From Candidatus Heimdallarchaeota archaeon (GTDB taxonomy: Archaea; Asgardarchaeota; Heimdallarchaeia; Heimdallarchaeales; Heimdallarchaeaceae), in NCBI GenBank assembly GCA_016839985.1, contig JAEOTG010000228.1, forward strand, positions 1-10,897: a stretch of 10,897 nt of DNA, read 5' to 3'. The position numbers and the translations under genes are program-made. How positions within the stretch are numbered: position 1 is the first letter of the stretch; each line of letters starts with the position of its first letter. The notes beneath the pieces were generated by a model that saw only the letters and a list, made by a program, of their open reading frames with translations, was not told the DNA's origin and did not search any database. This document shows positions 1-7,273 of this stretch, piece by piece.

Positions 1-124
1 CAGAAATTACTACAATTGGAACTTCTGAGAGGTTCAGTTGAGTATTTCTGTGCATCTTGAAATTGTAAAGCGAAAGGCTTGAGAAGACGAAATTCTCATG
101 TATCGAAGAGCTTTGACTAGTCAT
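1..124 (-). CDS. possible 5' part of an unrecognised gene, cut by the left edge
   Basis: Reading leftward from an ATG at 124, 41 codons stay open to the window edge. The peptide begins MTSQSSSIHENFVF and includes a hydrophobic stretch, LSEVPIVVIS, near the edge. A TATA-like TTTTAAATATG at 157-167 would start transcription near 136, leaving a leader of about 12 nt. The placement makes sense, because the preceding gene on this strand ends at 219 and is followed by a T-rich terminator. No family is recognisable. An open stretch of 41 codons can occur by chance, so the call is weak. A competing reading is the end of a plus-strand gene in frame 1, stopping at 58-60. Confidence 0.3.
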   Translation of the reverse strand, partial: MTSQSSSIHENFVFSSLSLYNFKMHRNTQLNLSEVPIVVIS

Positions 125-156
125 TATATTTCGCTCAATGAATCTATCGGCAAAAT

Positions 157-167
157 CATATTTAAAA
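157..167 (-). promoter_or_regulatory. TATA-like box for the possible gene at the left edge
   Basis: The minus strand reads TTTTAAATATG about 38 nt before the ATG at 124 and just beyond the terminator of the preceding gene. It is compatible with an archaeal promoter giving a short leader. The assignment is only as good as the weak gene call. Confidence 0.3.
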
Positions 168-185
168 CAAGCTATTACGTAAGAT

Positions 186-218
186 CAAAAAGAAAAAAGA
201 AAAGAAAAAAGAAAAAGT
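186..218 (-). terminator. T-rich transcription terminator of the surface protein gene
   Basis: Immediately after the stop codon at 219-221, the minus strand carries about 33 nt of T runs (4 to 6 T each) broken by single C residues. Archaeal RNA polymerase terminates at such T-rich tracts without needing a hairpin, and none is visible here. On the plus strand the same tract reads as repeated AAAAAG/AAAAG units. Confidence 0.6.
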
Positions 219-3200
219 TTAGTGTTTGATTTTTTTCTTAATTGTTACAGCAACTGCAGTTACAAATATAGCACTGATTGACCATAGAATAGCTTCAGTT
301 GATCCCATTCTTCGAGTGTGATCTCCACCAGTAAAGACATCAGCTCCAGCTGAAGAACTTGTTTGTGTAGACTCTCCGTAGTCTTCCCAATCATTGTCTT
401 CTTCTGCAGATTCACCATTCATTGCCATCACAATAGCATTAGCTGGTTCAACATCTCCTTCTAGCCCATCGTCTCCACCGAGTTCGTTCTCAAATCTGCT
501 GTCATATACAACTCTAATTCCAGGAATATAGCAACCTTGACTAAAGAGGAACTTCCACCTCATAGTAATTGTGACTGATTCTTGTGGTGCGAGAGTTATA
601 CCTTTGAATATGACTATTCCCATATCTCCGACATATTTCTCTTCTACTATTCCTTTAGTTCTTTCTTTGCTTAATAATTCCATTTCAGTAGAGTTATAGT
701 ATTGGAATGCGGTTATGTGTGTTGTTTCATCACCAATATTAGTAATAGTGATGGTAATTTCTAGTTCCCAAGGAGCATCATCTGGTATGATTATTTGTGC
801 TTCAACATCGATTTGTAAGACAGGTTGTGGAAAAGCTGGTTCTCTATTTTCTGTAGCAGGTTTCAAAATAGCCCAAGCCATGTTTGAAAGAACTACTTGG
901 TGTGTTTGAGCAGCACCTAGGAATATCGAATGTAATCCAGGACCAAAATCAACTTCTACATCTGAAAGATCAGTTTGACCATAATCACTGTCAAATTCCA
1001 CAATGGCATATACTGGATGAATTCCTAAGAAGGAAGCAGCATAAACATTTGCGGTTCCAACGTATTTGTTTACTTCTCCTGGAAGTACTTGACCTACATC
1101 ATCATACCAGAATATCTCAGGATCGACGATTTGCCAATCATTTCCTATTCTTCCATGAACAAGATAAACCTTAACATTTTCAGCTGCAATATCTCCAGTG
1201 TTTTCAATTGTATATGTAACTTCTACAGGGTCTCCTACTTGATATCCTGTAGCGTCTAAGACTACATTGACATTCAATACTGCTTCATCATCAGCTACCT
1301 GTAGATTCAAACCATTACTGAAGCCATAGAATTCAAAGTTTTGTAAGTCCTCATATCTGAATCTTATACCAGAAGAAAGCCATGTATTAGACCATATGTC
1401 ATAGTAACTCAAGGGTCGACTGAATGTGAATAATGGATGAACTAAATCATCAAATACACCGAATAAAAGTCTCATCAAGTCAACACCATCTTGTTCAGTA
1501 GTTGTCAGTTGTATTGCAGGATAACCTGTACCTACATCTGTAGTGCCTATACCCATTATACCATATCTTGTAGCATATGAGGGAATATTATACATAGCCC
1601 AACTTACTGTTGTATTATCACCAGCAGCTAAGTATGGAATTGTACAATTAATAAGAACTTGATCTATTATAGTAGTATCACCTACTTCACCCATTTCATC
1701 TATAGAATATCCAAAATTCATCCAGTCGATAACGAAAATTTCTATTTCATCGTAGATTAGATCATATAAAACTTGACCTGCAGAATCAACTGCTGCCCAT
1801 GCTTCAGTTGTATAATCATTGTACATTGCGGTAATTGCACCAGGAACATCAAGTATTGTATTTATTGTATAAGTAGAAAGATCTATTGGTGCTAAGAAAT
1901 TTGTGACTTCATTTATCAGAATGTTAGATAAACCTACTTCACCTGCATTATGTGTTATGTGAGCTTCAACATCTACTGTTCCAGTAAAACCAGAAGCAGA
2001 ATAAGGTTCAGAATCTGTTTTAACAATAATATCAGTTAGCAATGGATCCCAATCTACATAAGTTCCGTCAGAAGTATTTAGATACCATCCATCTAGTACT
2101 AAAACTGTTTGTGTATAAGTTATAGGAGCTTGACCTAAGAATAGATCTCCAGAGAAATTCAGTGTTATTGTAGCATTTATCTCTGTATAGAATGTATCAT
2201 CAACAATTATATCTGGTTTCAACACTGGCATTAATGGTAGATTATTAATGAAGTTAAGGAAATCAGCACTTACTGGAAAAGTAATGTCAATATTTTGTGC
2301 ATCCTCTGTTCCAGTATTTTCTACAAAATAATCCATCTGCAGTCTTCCATCTTCATTGAGCATGGTTTGATTGTATGCCATATTTACTGCTACTCTAGGA
2401 GTAGAAGCTAATGTGGTATGATCAATATTATAGACTACTTCATAGTTACCTGCTGGTCTAGTTGGTGACCATGGAGATTTCAAAACCCAATCCATTTTTC
2501 CTGATATTTGAGGAGCAAAGTTATTAGGTCTTGGATCTATTGATATTGGATTAATTGTATATGGGAATCTGAATCTTAATGAAGAGAATTTCTTTAATCC
2601 TATCATCGGAGCAACAGGAGTACTATCAAAGATATTGTCTGTGGATAGTGTAAAGTCTGATGTGCCTGCAATTGCAGCTGGATCAATGAAATAAACACCT
2701 CTTACTGGGACTACAAATCCCTCAAAAATTGTTTCTCCAATAACAACTGCTTTAACAGGTGATGCACTCACGGTAGCAGCATCTAGTAAAGATGCAAATC
2801 CAGATGTTACATCTCCTTTAATCTCAGTGATTAATGTGTTAAATAGTGTATTTTCCATACCACCTGTAAAGTAGTATAGATAGTTTCCATTTGGTAGGAC
2901 TTCAGCTCTTGCCCATCTTAGACCAACATCATATGCACCAACGAATAAAAGAGCTATTTGTACAGCTCTTTCCAAGCTTGTATCGGCACCTAAGGATCCT
3001 TTCATCTCCAACATTAGTGTTGCGTTTTCAGGAGCTCTTAAGGGTCTTCTAAGCATATATGGAACATAATTATCTTGATCTGATGCAACAAATAACCAAC
3101 TTTCAACATTAATGAAAAGTGGATTTGAAGCAATTGCAGGAAGAGGATTTCCTATCAAAATCATTTCAATCAATGCTGCAGCATCAATGCCTGCAACAAT

Positions 3201-3353
3201 TTTCATGTCTTCTATGAATATATCGGGATCAAGTAATGTTGTTTGGTTTATCTGCGAAGAAGCCATTTGTGCTTGAGTGAAAGAACCACTCATTGTAAGA
3301 AGTATAATTGTCAAACCCAACAAAACTGAACCCAAAATTGCTTTTTGTTTCAT
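219..3353 (-). CDS. large secreted, membrane-anchored surface protein with Ig-like (CARDB/DUF11-type) domains
   Basis: This 1044-residue protein is exported and probably held on the outer face of the membrane. Residues 1-29 form a signal peptide: Lys near the start, a hydrophobic core (LLGLTIILL), and a likely cleavage site after TQA. The extreme C terminus has a Ser/Thr- and Asp-rich linker, then a hydrophobic helix (ILWSISAIFVTAVAV) and a KKKIKH tail, which is a type I anchor. Three beta-rich segments carry an N-x-G turn typical of CARDB/DUF11 sandwiches: ENTGTEDA near 345, ENTGDIAAEN near 712 and ITNIGDETTH near 868. Many N-x-S/T sequons (for example NQT, NAT, NFS, NCT, NTT) suggest N-glycosylation. 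The ATG start is supported by an SD five bases upstream. No catalytic motif was recognised, so an S-layer-like, adhesive or structural role is inference. Confidence 0.85.
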   Translation of the reverse strand: MKQKAILGSVLLGLTIILLTMSGSFTQAQMASSQINQTTLLDPDIFIEDMKIVAGIDAAALIEMILIGNPLPAIASNPLFINVESWLFVASDQDNYVPYMLRRPLRAPENATLMLEMKGSLGADTSLERAVQIALLFVGAYDVGLRWARAEVLPNGNYLYYFTGGMENTLFNTLITEIKGDVTSGFASLLDAATVSASPVKAVVIGETIFEGFVVPVRGVYFIDPAAIAGTSDFTLSTDNIFDSTPVAPMIGLKKFSSLRFRFPYTINPISIDPRPNNFAPQISGKMDWVLKSPWSPTRPAGNYEVVYNIDHTTLASTPRVAVNMAYNQTMLNEDGRLQMDYFVENTGTEDAQNIDITFPVSADFLNFINNLPLMPVLKPDIIVDDTFYTEINATITLNFSGDLFLGQAPITYTQTVLVLDGWYLNTSDGTYVDWDPLLTDIIVKTDSEPYSASGFTGTVDVEAHITHNAGEVGLSNILINEVTNFLAPIDLSTYTINTILDVPGAITAMYNDYTTEAWAAVDSAGQVLYDLIYDEIEIFVIDWMNFGYSIDEMGEVGDTTIIDQVLINCTIPYLAAGDNTTVSWAMYNIPSYATRYGIMGIGTTDVGTGYPAIQLTTTEQDGVDLMRLLFGVFDDLVHPLFTFSRPLSYYDIWSNTWLSSGIRFRYEDLQNFEFYGFSNGLNLQVADDEAVLNVNVVLDATGYQVGDPVEVTYTIENTGDIAAENVKVYLVHGRIGNDWQIVDPEIFWYDDVGQVLPGEVNKYVGTANVYAASFLGIHPVYAIVEFDSDYGQTDLSDVEVDFGPGLHSIFLGAAQTHQVVLSNMAWAILKPATENREPAFPQPVLQIDVEAQIIIPDDAPWELEITITITNIGDETTHITAFQYYNSTEMELLSKERTKGIVEEKYVGDMGIVIFKGITLAPQESVTITMRWKFLFSQGCYIPGIRVVYDSRFENELGGDDGLEGDVEPANAIVMAMNGESAEEDNDWEDYGESTQTSSSAGADVFTGGDHTRRMGSTEAILWSISAIFVTAVAVTIKKKIKH

Positions 3354-3358
3354 TTTAG

Positions 3359-3364
3359 ACCTCC
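3359..3364 (-). promoter_or_regulatory. strong Shine-Dalgarno site of the surface protein gene
   Basis: The minus strand reads GGAGGT with five bases before the ATG at 3353. It is the best SD match in the window and fixes the start at the codon that begins the signal peptide. Confidence 0.8.
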
Positions 3365-3394
3365 AATTTTATCTAAGTAGTATACTTGTCTAGA

Positions 3395-3406
3395 ATTAAT
3401 ATAAAG
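3395..3406 (-). promoter_or_regulatory. TATA box of the surface protein gene
   Basis: The minus strand reads CTTTATATTAAT. With the usual archaeal spacing of about 25 bp, transcription would begin near 3375, giving a leader of about 22 nt that contains the GGAGGT site. A small inverted repeat, AAGTA-GTA-TACTT (3375-3387), lies between the TATA box and the start region. Confidence 0.65.
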
Positions 3407-3518
3407 ATTATTTTAGATTCCAACCAAAACATAAACTTCGAGAAAAATAGAAAGCCCTTTAAGAACGAAGGAGAAGAATGTTTTCTCTATTTTATTTTTT
3501 TATTGCTCGTTAAATATG

Positions 3519-3526
3519 TAAAAAAT
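3519..3526 (-). terminator. possible T-run terminator after galT
   Basis: About 25 nt beyond the galT stop the minus strand has a run of six T (3525-3520) in AT-rich surroundings. The rest of the gap between galT and the surface gene promoter shows no gene, only short A- and T-rich runs. Confidence 0.35.
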
Positions 3527-3549
3527 ATTATTAGCTAGTAGATTTGATT

Positions 3550-4506
3550 TTACATTATTTGAGCTCGCATTTTAGCAGCAGCTGTTTCAGGTAATGTTCC
3601 ATTGATATATGTTGCACTACCTGTTTCTACTGCACCGAGAAGCTTTTTCGATATTGTGCTTCTTTGTGGAGTATGTATTTTAAAATAAAGATGGAAAGCT
3701 GTGGTTCCTTCTTCATTAACTGGTCCTTGGTGAAGTGAAAGAGAATAACTTACTTCTTTTTCAAAAATTGCATTTAATGCTTTAATTGAGGATTGAAGTA
3801 TATTGATTATAGATATCATTTCGCTTCTTGTACATTGATGTAAGAAACTAATATGACGACTGGGATAAATATGTATATCATATGCATGAGATGCAAAATA
3901 CGGAATTAACGCTACAATGCTTTCATCTTGATAAACTATCCTTTCATCTTTTTCTTTTTCGCTAACAATATAATCACAAACCATGCATTGTTTTTTCTCT
4001 TCTTTATATTCAAGTATCGAATTGACTTCTTGTCTAATTCGATTAGGAAGGAAAGGAAATGCATAGATTTGCCCATGAGGATGTAAAAGAGTTGCCCCAA
4101 CGTCTTCTCCGTAGTTTTCAAAAGGCAATATATATTTGATTGATTGATCTGAACTCAGCTGCTTTGTTGCATTCATCCAAGTCTCAAAGATTTTCATTAA
4201 CGTTTCAGATGACATTTCCGAGAATTTTGCATTATGTTCATCTGTATAAACTACTAATTCACAGTATCCATAACCATTGATTTTTTCGAAAAAATTTCCA
4301 AGTTTGTGATGTTTTAATCCATTTTCTTTGAGAAGAGAAGGATACTTATTTGAAATTCGAAGAGGACGAGTGAATGTTGGTACTTCTTCTGATCCAGTAC
4401 ATAAAGGACAATGTGCTTTTTCTCTATCTGGTCTTTCTTGTCTAATCTCTGAAAAAATAATCCATTCTCTTGTGAAAGGGTTCTTTCTAATCTCTCTTAC
4501 AGTCAT
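3550..4506 (-). CDS. galT: galactose-1-phosphate uridylyltransferase
   Basis: GalT exchanges UMP between UDP-glucose and galactose 1-phosphate (Leloir pathway, cytosol) through a covalent uridylyl-histidine. With the ATG at 4506 the protein has 318 residues, close to the 348 of the E. coli enzyme. The N terminus (REIRKNPFTREWIIFS) is typical. CPLC at 33-36, His91 and the first His of HPHGQ (142-146) match the structural zinc site; the second His of HPHGQ (144) is the expected nucleophile. A second HIT-type half follows, with an extra CMVC (174-177), HAYDIHIYPSRH and FHLYFKIHTP. An in-frame TTG five codons upstream (4521) gives a longer product, but the TATA box lies about 27 bp before the ATG, favouring a leaderless start there. 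The gene is divergent from a GH57 enzyme, suggesting joint sugar metabolism. A related nucleotidylyltransferase with another sugar phosphate cannot be excluded. Confidence 0.92.
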   Translation of the reverse strand: MTVREIRKNPFTREWIIFSEIRQERPDREKAHCPLCTGSEEVPTFTRPLRISNKYPSLLKENGLKHHKLGNFFEKINGYGYCELVVYTDEHNAKFSEMSSETLMKIFETWMNATKQLSSDQSIKYILPFENYGEDVGATLLHPHGQIYAFPFLPNRIRQEVNSILEYKEEKKQCMVCDYIVSEKEKDERIVYQDESIVALIPYFASHAYDIHIYPSRHISFLHQCTRSEMISIINILQSSIKALNAIFEKEVSYSLSLHQGPVNEEGTTAFHLYFKIHTPQRSTISKKLLGAVETGSATYINGTLPETAAAKMRAQIM

Positions 4507-4527
4507 TGAAAAAGGAAACAATAATTT

Positions 4528-4539
4528 CTATATAATATC
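4528..4539 (-). promoter_or_regulatory. TATA box of galT (leaderless promoter)
   Basis: The minus strand reads GATATTATATAG, centred near 4533. The galT ATG lies about 27 bp downstream, where archaeal transcription would start, and no SD precedes it. The mRNA is therefore probably leaderless. Confidence 0.6.
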
Positions 4540-4550
4540 TTCGGATACTC

Positions 4551-4567
4551 TTTGTTAGTATAACAAA
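4551..4567. promoter_or_regulatory. inverted repeat in the galT/GH57 divergent promoter region, operator candidate
   Basis: TTTGTTA-GTA-TAACAAA is a perfect 7-bp inverted repeat with a 3-bp spacer. It starts 12 bp upstream of the galT TATA box and about 47 bp upstream of the GH57 TATA box. This suits an activator or repressor acting on both genes. The role is inferred from position and symmetry only. Confidence 0.4.
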
Positions 4568-4613
4568 AATAAGCAAAAACTTAGAATTCTAGGTTGAAAA
4601 ACCATCCCACAAT

Positions 4614-4623
4614 CTTTATATTT
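4614..4623 (+). promoter_or_regulatory. TATA box of the GH57 gene (leaderless promoter)
   Basis: CTTTATATTT is centred near 4619, 25 bp before the GTG at 4644. It overlaps the upstream TTG at 4623, so a transcript from this promoter could not contain that TTG. It therefore supports the GTG start. Confidence 0.6.
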
Positions 4624-4643
4624 TGAGTAACTTGTTCAACCTT

Positions 4644-5885
4644 GTGTATTCAACAATAGTTTTGCATGCTAATTTACAATATGCGGAAATACCTAAAGAT
4701 GAAATACCAAAAGTTGTAAAATATAGTTATATTCCTGTTCTTTCAACTCTTCTTGAAATCCCAAAAATCAAAGTTGTTCTTAACTTTACAGGAGTAACTT
4801 TAGAAATTCTTCATAATAGCTACCCTGAAGTTATTAAGCTTCTTAAGGAAGGAATAGAAAAAGAAAAATTCGAATTAACTGGTTGTGGATATTCTCATCC
4901 TATTTTTCCTCTCTTACCTGTTACTGACGTTCGAAAACAAATAGAGTTTAATTTAAGAGTCTTGGAAACAACATTAAATTACACTGATGTTGCTGGTTTC
5001 TGGCTTCCCGAATTAGCTTATGATCCAACACTTCCACATATCTTAAAGGAGTATGGTTTTTCTTATATCTTCATTGATGAAGAACTCTATTCTATGAGTT
5101 CTCCCTTACTAAATTATTCAAATCCTGAACACCCACCATATTATTCAGCACTTCACTATATTGCAGAACTTAGTAAAGTAAAAGGAATATTCAGAAAAAT
5201 ACACAGATATAGAAAAGCATTGAAATTTATTAAAAAGAATAGCAAAAATATAGATTTCTATCCCGTTGAATTGAAAGGAGCTAAAGGAACTATAACAGGT
5301 ATCAAAACGTCTTATTCATGGTCGATATTAACAGCTGCAACTGTAATGAATTATCCTTTTACATCGTTTAAGAAATTCAAAAGAATATTATCAAAGTATC
5401 AAAAACATAAAGGTTTAGTATTGGCTTATGGAACAGATATTGAATTTATCGGTTACAGGAACTTTACTGATGGAAAATCCATATCTCCTGAGGATTTAGA
5501 AAAATTTCTTCTCAAAATGAGTAAAATTGAGGGATTAGAATTTGTATTCCCAAGAAAATATCTTGAAGACAATAAACCTACAGATTTAAGTTACTTAAAA
5601 TCTGGATCGTGGGCTCCTGATAAAAGATTAGATCTTTGGACACAAGATGAAGATAATAAAAAATTGGAAAGACTATGTGATGAGATACGTTTTTATATGT
5701 CTCGGATACCCCCAGAAAATCTGACTGAAGAATTATGGAAACACCTTCTGCTTGCAGAAAATAGTGACGGAAGAGGTTGGGATCCGATTCCTGAACGTAG
5801 GTTAGATTGTTTTGTTCATGCAATGGATGCTTTGAAAATTGCCAAAGAGATATTTCATGAAGTTAATTCAAAGAAGAAAAAATAA
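4644..5885 (+). CDS. glycoside hydrolase family 57 enzyme (alpha-glucan or alpha-galactoside active)
   Basis: GH57 enzymes cleave or transfer alpha-glycosidic bonds with a retaining mechanism in an incomplete TIM barrel. Numbered from the GTG (413 residues), the family motifs appear in order: HANLQYAEIP (8-17) in place of the usual HQP strand, NFTGVTLEIL (47-56), GCGYSHPIFP (80-89), GFWLPELAYDP with Glu123 as expected nucleophile, and YGTDIEFIGYR with Asp265 as likely acid/base. Then comes ENSDGRGWDPIPERR (372-386), rich in polar and aromatic residues. There is no signal peptide, so the enzyme is cytosolic. The GTG start fits the TATA spacing; an in-frame TTG at 4623 adds seven residues but lies inside the TATA region. 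The divergent galT suggests galactose-containing or storage glucan substrates. The family includes amylases, glucanotransferases, branching enzymes and alpha-galactosidases, and specificity cannot be read here. Confidence 0.82.
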   Translation: MYSTIVLHANLQYAEIPKDEIPKVVKYSYIPVLSTLLEIPKIKVVLNFTGVTLEILHNSYPEVIKLLKEGIEKEKFELTGCGYSHPIFPLLPVTDVRKQIEFNLRVLETTLNYTDVAGFWLPELAYDPTLPHILKEYGFSYIFIDEELYSMSSPLLNYSNPEHPPYYSALHYIAELSKVKGIFRKIHRYRKALKFIKKNSKNIDFYPVELKGAKGTITGIKTSYSWSILTAATVMNYPFTSFKKFKRILSKYQKHKGLVLAYGTDIEFIGYRNFTDGKSISPEDLEKFLLKMSKIEGLEFVFPRKYLEDNKPTDLSYLKSGSWAPDKRLDLWTQDEDNKKLERLCDEIRFYMSRIPPENLTEELWKHLLLAENSDGRGWDPIPERRLDCFVHAMDALKIAKEIFHEVNSKKKK

Positions 5886-5922
5886 CCAAAAAAACTAACT
5901 TTAGATTAATAACAGAAAAAGA

Positions 5923-5930
5923 CTTATAAT
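5923..5930 (+). promoter_or_regulatory. TATA box of the glutaredoxin-like gene
   Basis: CTTATAAT lies about 55 bp before the ATG at 5982 and would start transcription near 5952. The roughly 30-nt leader ends in a G-rich TTGGGGTAAG just before the ATG, a weak SD. The gene therefore may have its own promoter rather than read-through from the GH57 gene. Confidence 0.45.
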
Positions 5931-5981
5931 GAGCTTTTCAAACATAATGATGTTCGTGTATAGTTGATATGTTGGGGTAAG

Positions 5982-6815
5982 ATGGATATAGAGATTTTTA
6001 TTCATGAAGAGAATTGTGATCACTGCAAGCCTACATTAAAGTTTTTAACTGCTGTAATTAGTGCTTTAAAAACTCAAGATATTAAATTAAAGGTTCATCA
6101 AATCAGTAAAAGTAGAGATGCCGCAGAAAAAAGAGGAATTTCAATAAATAATATACCAGCAATAATTCTTCCCTCAGGATGCGTAATCACTGGATCACTA
6201 TCTCATGATCTAATTGGTGTTTTAATTTGCAGCTTGTTGTCAAAATCGAAATTTCCAATTCAATCAATTGATAAGGTTGAATTGAATAAGAAAGAAGCTC
6301 CTCTTTTAATGGAGCTAGCATCAGCAATGATTGAATATCAAGCAGCATACACTCTAAGAAGAGACAGGTCATATACACTAGTCATTAAAGAATCAACAGA
6401 TCAAGTTCCGCTTGAAAGATATAAGCAATTAGCAAAAAACACTAAGATAATGATTTTATCAAATTTTGAACAAAGTCCTGATTTAAAATTATATGAATTG
6501 GGTTTGGATTCCAATGTTTATCTAGGTCACATAATCCGAGACAATATTACATTAACTGCGAATCTTATCATTTGGAGAGATAGAGCAAATCATGTCAGCT
6601 ATTTCAGAGTGAAAAGATCTGATGGTGATAAATACATTGTATCCTGTTCTTGTTTACTGGGAGACGGTAAACAGATGATTAAAGAATTTTTCAAACCTCT
6701 TTTTCTAACTTCAGCAACCATTGAGTCTGATGGTACTAAAGGTATTGAACAAAATAGAATTGTTGCTAATGTTAAGGAAGTTAGTAATGATCTTGAGCAA
6801 TTACTACGAAGATAA
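5982..6815 (+). CDS. glutaredoxin/thioredoxin-like domain fused to an unrecognised C-terminal domain
   Basis: The first 85 or so residues form a thioredoxin-fold domain: a beta strand (IEIFIHE), a CDHC redox motif at 12-15, a helix, and NNIPAII with the expected cis-proline at 59. Such domains act in thiol-disulfide exchange. After a linker, roughly residues 110-277 form a second region with alternating strands and helices (KIMILSNFE, VYLGHIIRDNITLTANLIIW, YIVSCSCLL). I do not recognise it; a ligand-sensing or regulatory role would be guesswork. The region contains a CSC pair that might react with the redox domain. There is no signal peptide or membrane segment. The ATG at 5982 is preferred, since the protein then begins directly at strand one; an in-frame TTG at 5964 adds six residues. 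It lies 96 bp after the GH57 gene on the same strand. Confidence 0.75.
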   Translation: MDIEIFIHEENCDHCKPTLKFLTAVISALKTQDIKLKVHQISKSRDAAEKRGISINNIPAIILPSGCVITGSLSHDLIGVLICSLLSKSKFPIQSIDKVELNKKEAPLLMELASAMIEYQAAYTLRRDRSYTLVIKESTDQVPLERYKQLAKNTKIMILSNFEQSPDLKLYELGLDSNVYLGHIIRDNITLTANLIIWRDRANHVSYFRVKRSDGDKYIVSCSCLLGDGKQMIKEFFKPLFLTSATIESDGTKGIEQNRIVANVKEVSNDLEQLLRR

Positions 6816-6825
6816 AGAAAATAAA

Positions 6826-6841
6826 TTATTTTTTTAATTTT
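6826..6841 (+). terminator. T-rich terminator after the glutaredoxin-like gene
   Basis: Eleven bases after the plus-strand stop, TTATTTTTTTAATTTT includes a run of seven T. It doubles as the Lys-rich 3' end of the convergent 58-codon gene. On the opposite strand, the end of the glutaredoxin-like gene reads TTTATTTTCTTTATC and may terminate the small gene in turn. Confidence 0.5.
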
Positions 6842-7002
6842 CCAAAACCATCACATAGAGCGAATTTAATCATGCAATCTCCAGTTTTTGTGATGTAATA
6901 TTTACAGTATCCCCCCATCATGGCTTCATATTTTTCACAATTAGCATCAGGATTGTCATCTTCTGATTTTTTTCCGCTTGGAGGTAAAGGTATGTTAGCC
7001 AT
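6826..7002 (-). CDS. small 58-residue four-cysteine protein, unrecognised
   Basis: An ATG at 7002 opens 58 codons ending in TAA at 6826. The first 20 residues are polar and probably disordered (MANIPLPPSGKKSEDD). The rest holds Cys22, Cys33, Cys43 and Cys50, with aromatic residues between (GGYCKYY, GDCMIKFALC). Spacing C-x10-C-x9-C-x6-C does not match a standard zinc ribbon or CCCH finger that I know, but four Cys in 29 residues suggests metal binding or disulfides. The gene is convergent with the glutaredoxin-like gene, 10 bp away, and 66 bp downstream of a second small Cys-rich gene on the same strand. No clear SD is visible. Coding character is supported by the even Cys/aromatic pattern and a stop placed just short of the neighbouring gene. 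The function is unknown. Confidence 0.65.
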   Translation of the reverse strand: MANIPLPPSGKKSEDDNPDANCEKYEAMMGGYCKYYITKTGDCMIKFALCDGFGKLKK

Positions 7003-7068
7003 GATTCTAACCTTATAACATTATGAGGAAAGTGATGTATTTAATATTTTTCTTAATTATACTCAATA

Positions 7069-7221
7069 TTATCCTAAAATGTAATTGGGATTCAATCTTT
7101 CACAATTAGAGCATTTCTCATCATATTTACCAAGAGATGTTCCACATCCTGAACATTTGAATTTTTTCTTATCTTTTCGAGAAATTTTAATTTTTCTAGT
7201 TGGTAAAGATTCTTCTGGCAT
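7069..7221 (-). CDS. small 50-residue zinc-ribbon protein
   Basis: An ATG at 7221 opens 50 codons ending in TAA at 7069. Residues 8-22 are strongly basic (TRKIKISRKDKKKFK). They are followed by a compact zinc ribbon: CSGC at 23-26 and CSNC at 37-40, with the glycine-containing turns typical of the fold, then a short NPNYILG tail. Such stand-alone ribbons in archaea usually bind nucleic acid or assemble with ribosomal or transcription complexes; which applies here is not shown. A TATA-like stretch on the minus strand (7244-7260, ATAATTATTAATG) would give a very short leader. It is divergent from AMP phosphorylase (127 bp between starts) and lies upstream of the 58-residue gene, possibly on one transcript. 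Confidence 0.75.
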   Translation of the reverse strand: MPEESLPTRKIKISRKDKKKFKCSGCGTSLGKYDEKCSNCERLNPNYILG

Positions 7222-7273
7222 ATTCACATTATTCTAGCACTCTAACATTAATAATTATTATGGGAATCTAGAA

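Noticed and set aside
1..60. Plus-strand frame 1 tail ending in TGA at 58-60 (19 codons, amphipathic)
   Set aside because: It could be the end of a gene from the left, but it is too short to support and conflicts with the minus-strand open frame over the same bases.
186..218. A/G-rich repeated units as a simple-sequence repeat or structural element
   Set aside because: The units are irregular, and position directly after a stop codon on the other strand is better explained as a T-rich terminator.
715..1174. Overlapping plus-strand open frames of 64 and 96 codons inside the surface protein gene
   Set aside because: They are antisense to a convincing secreted protein, with His-, Gln- and Cys-heavy composition and no SD or TATA support.
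4592..4603. GGTT-GAAA-AACC short hairpin upstream of the GH57 TATA box
   Set aside because: Four-base arms in AT-rich DNA are expected by chance and do not match the other candidate operators.
5947..5967. Tiny upstream frame MMFVYS before the glutaredoxin-like gene
   Set aside because: Six codons near the predicted transcription start could be a leader peptide, but there is no SD or regulatory structure, so chance is likelier.
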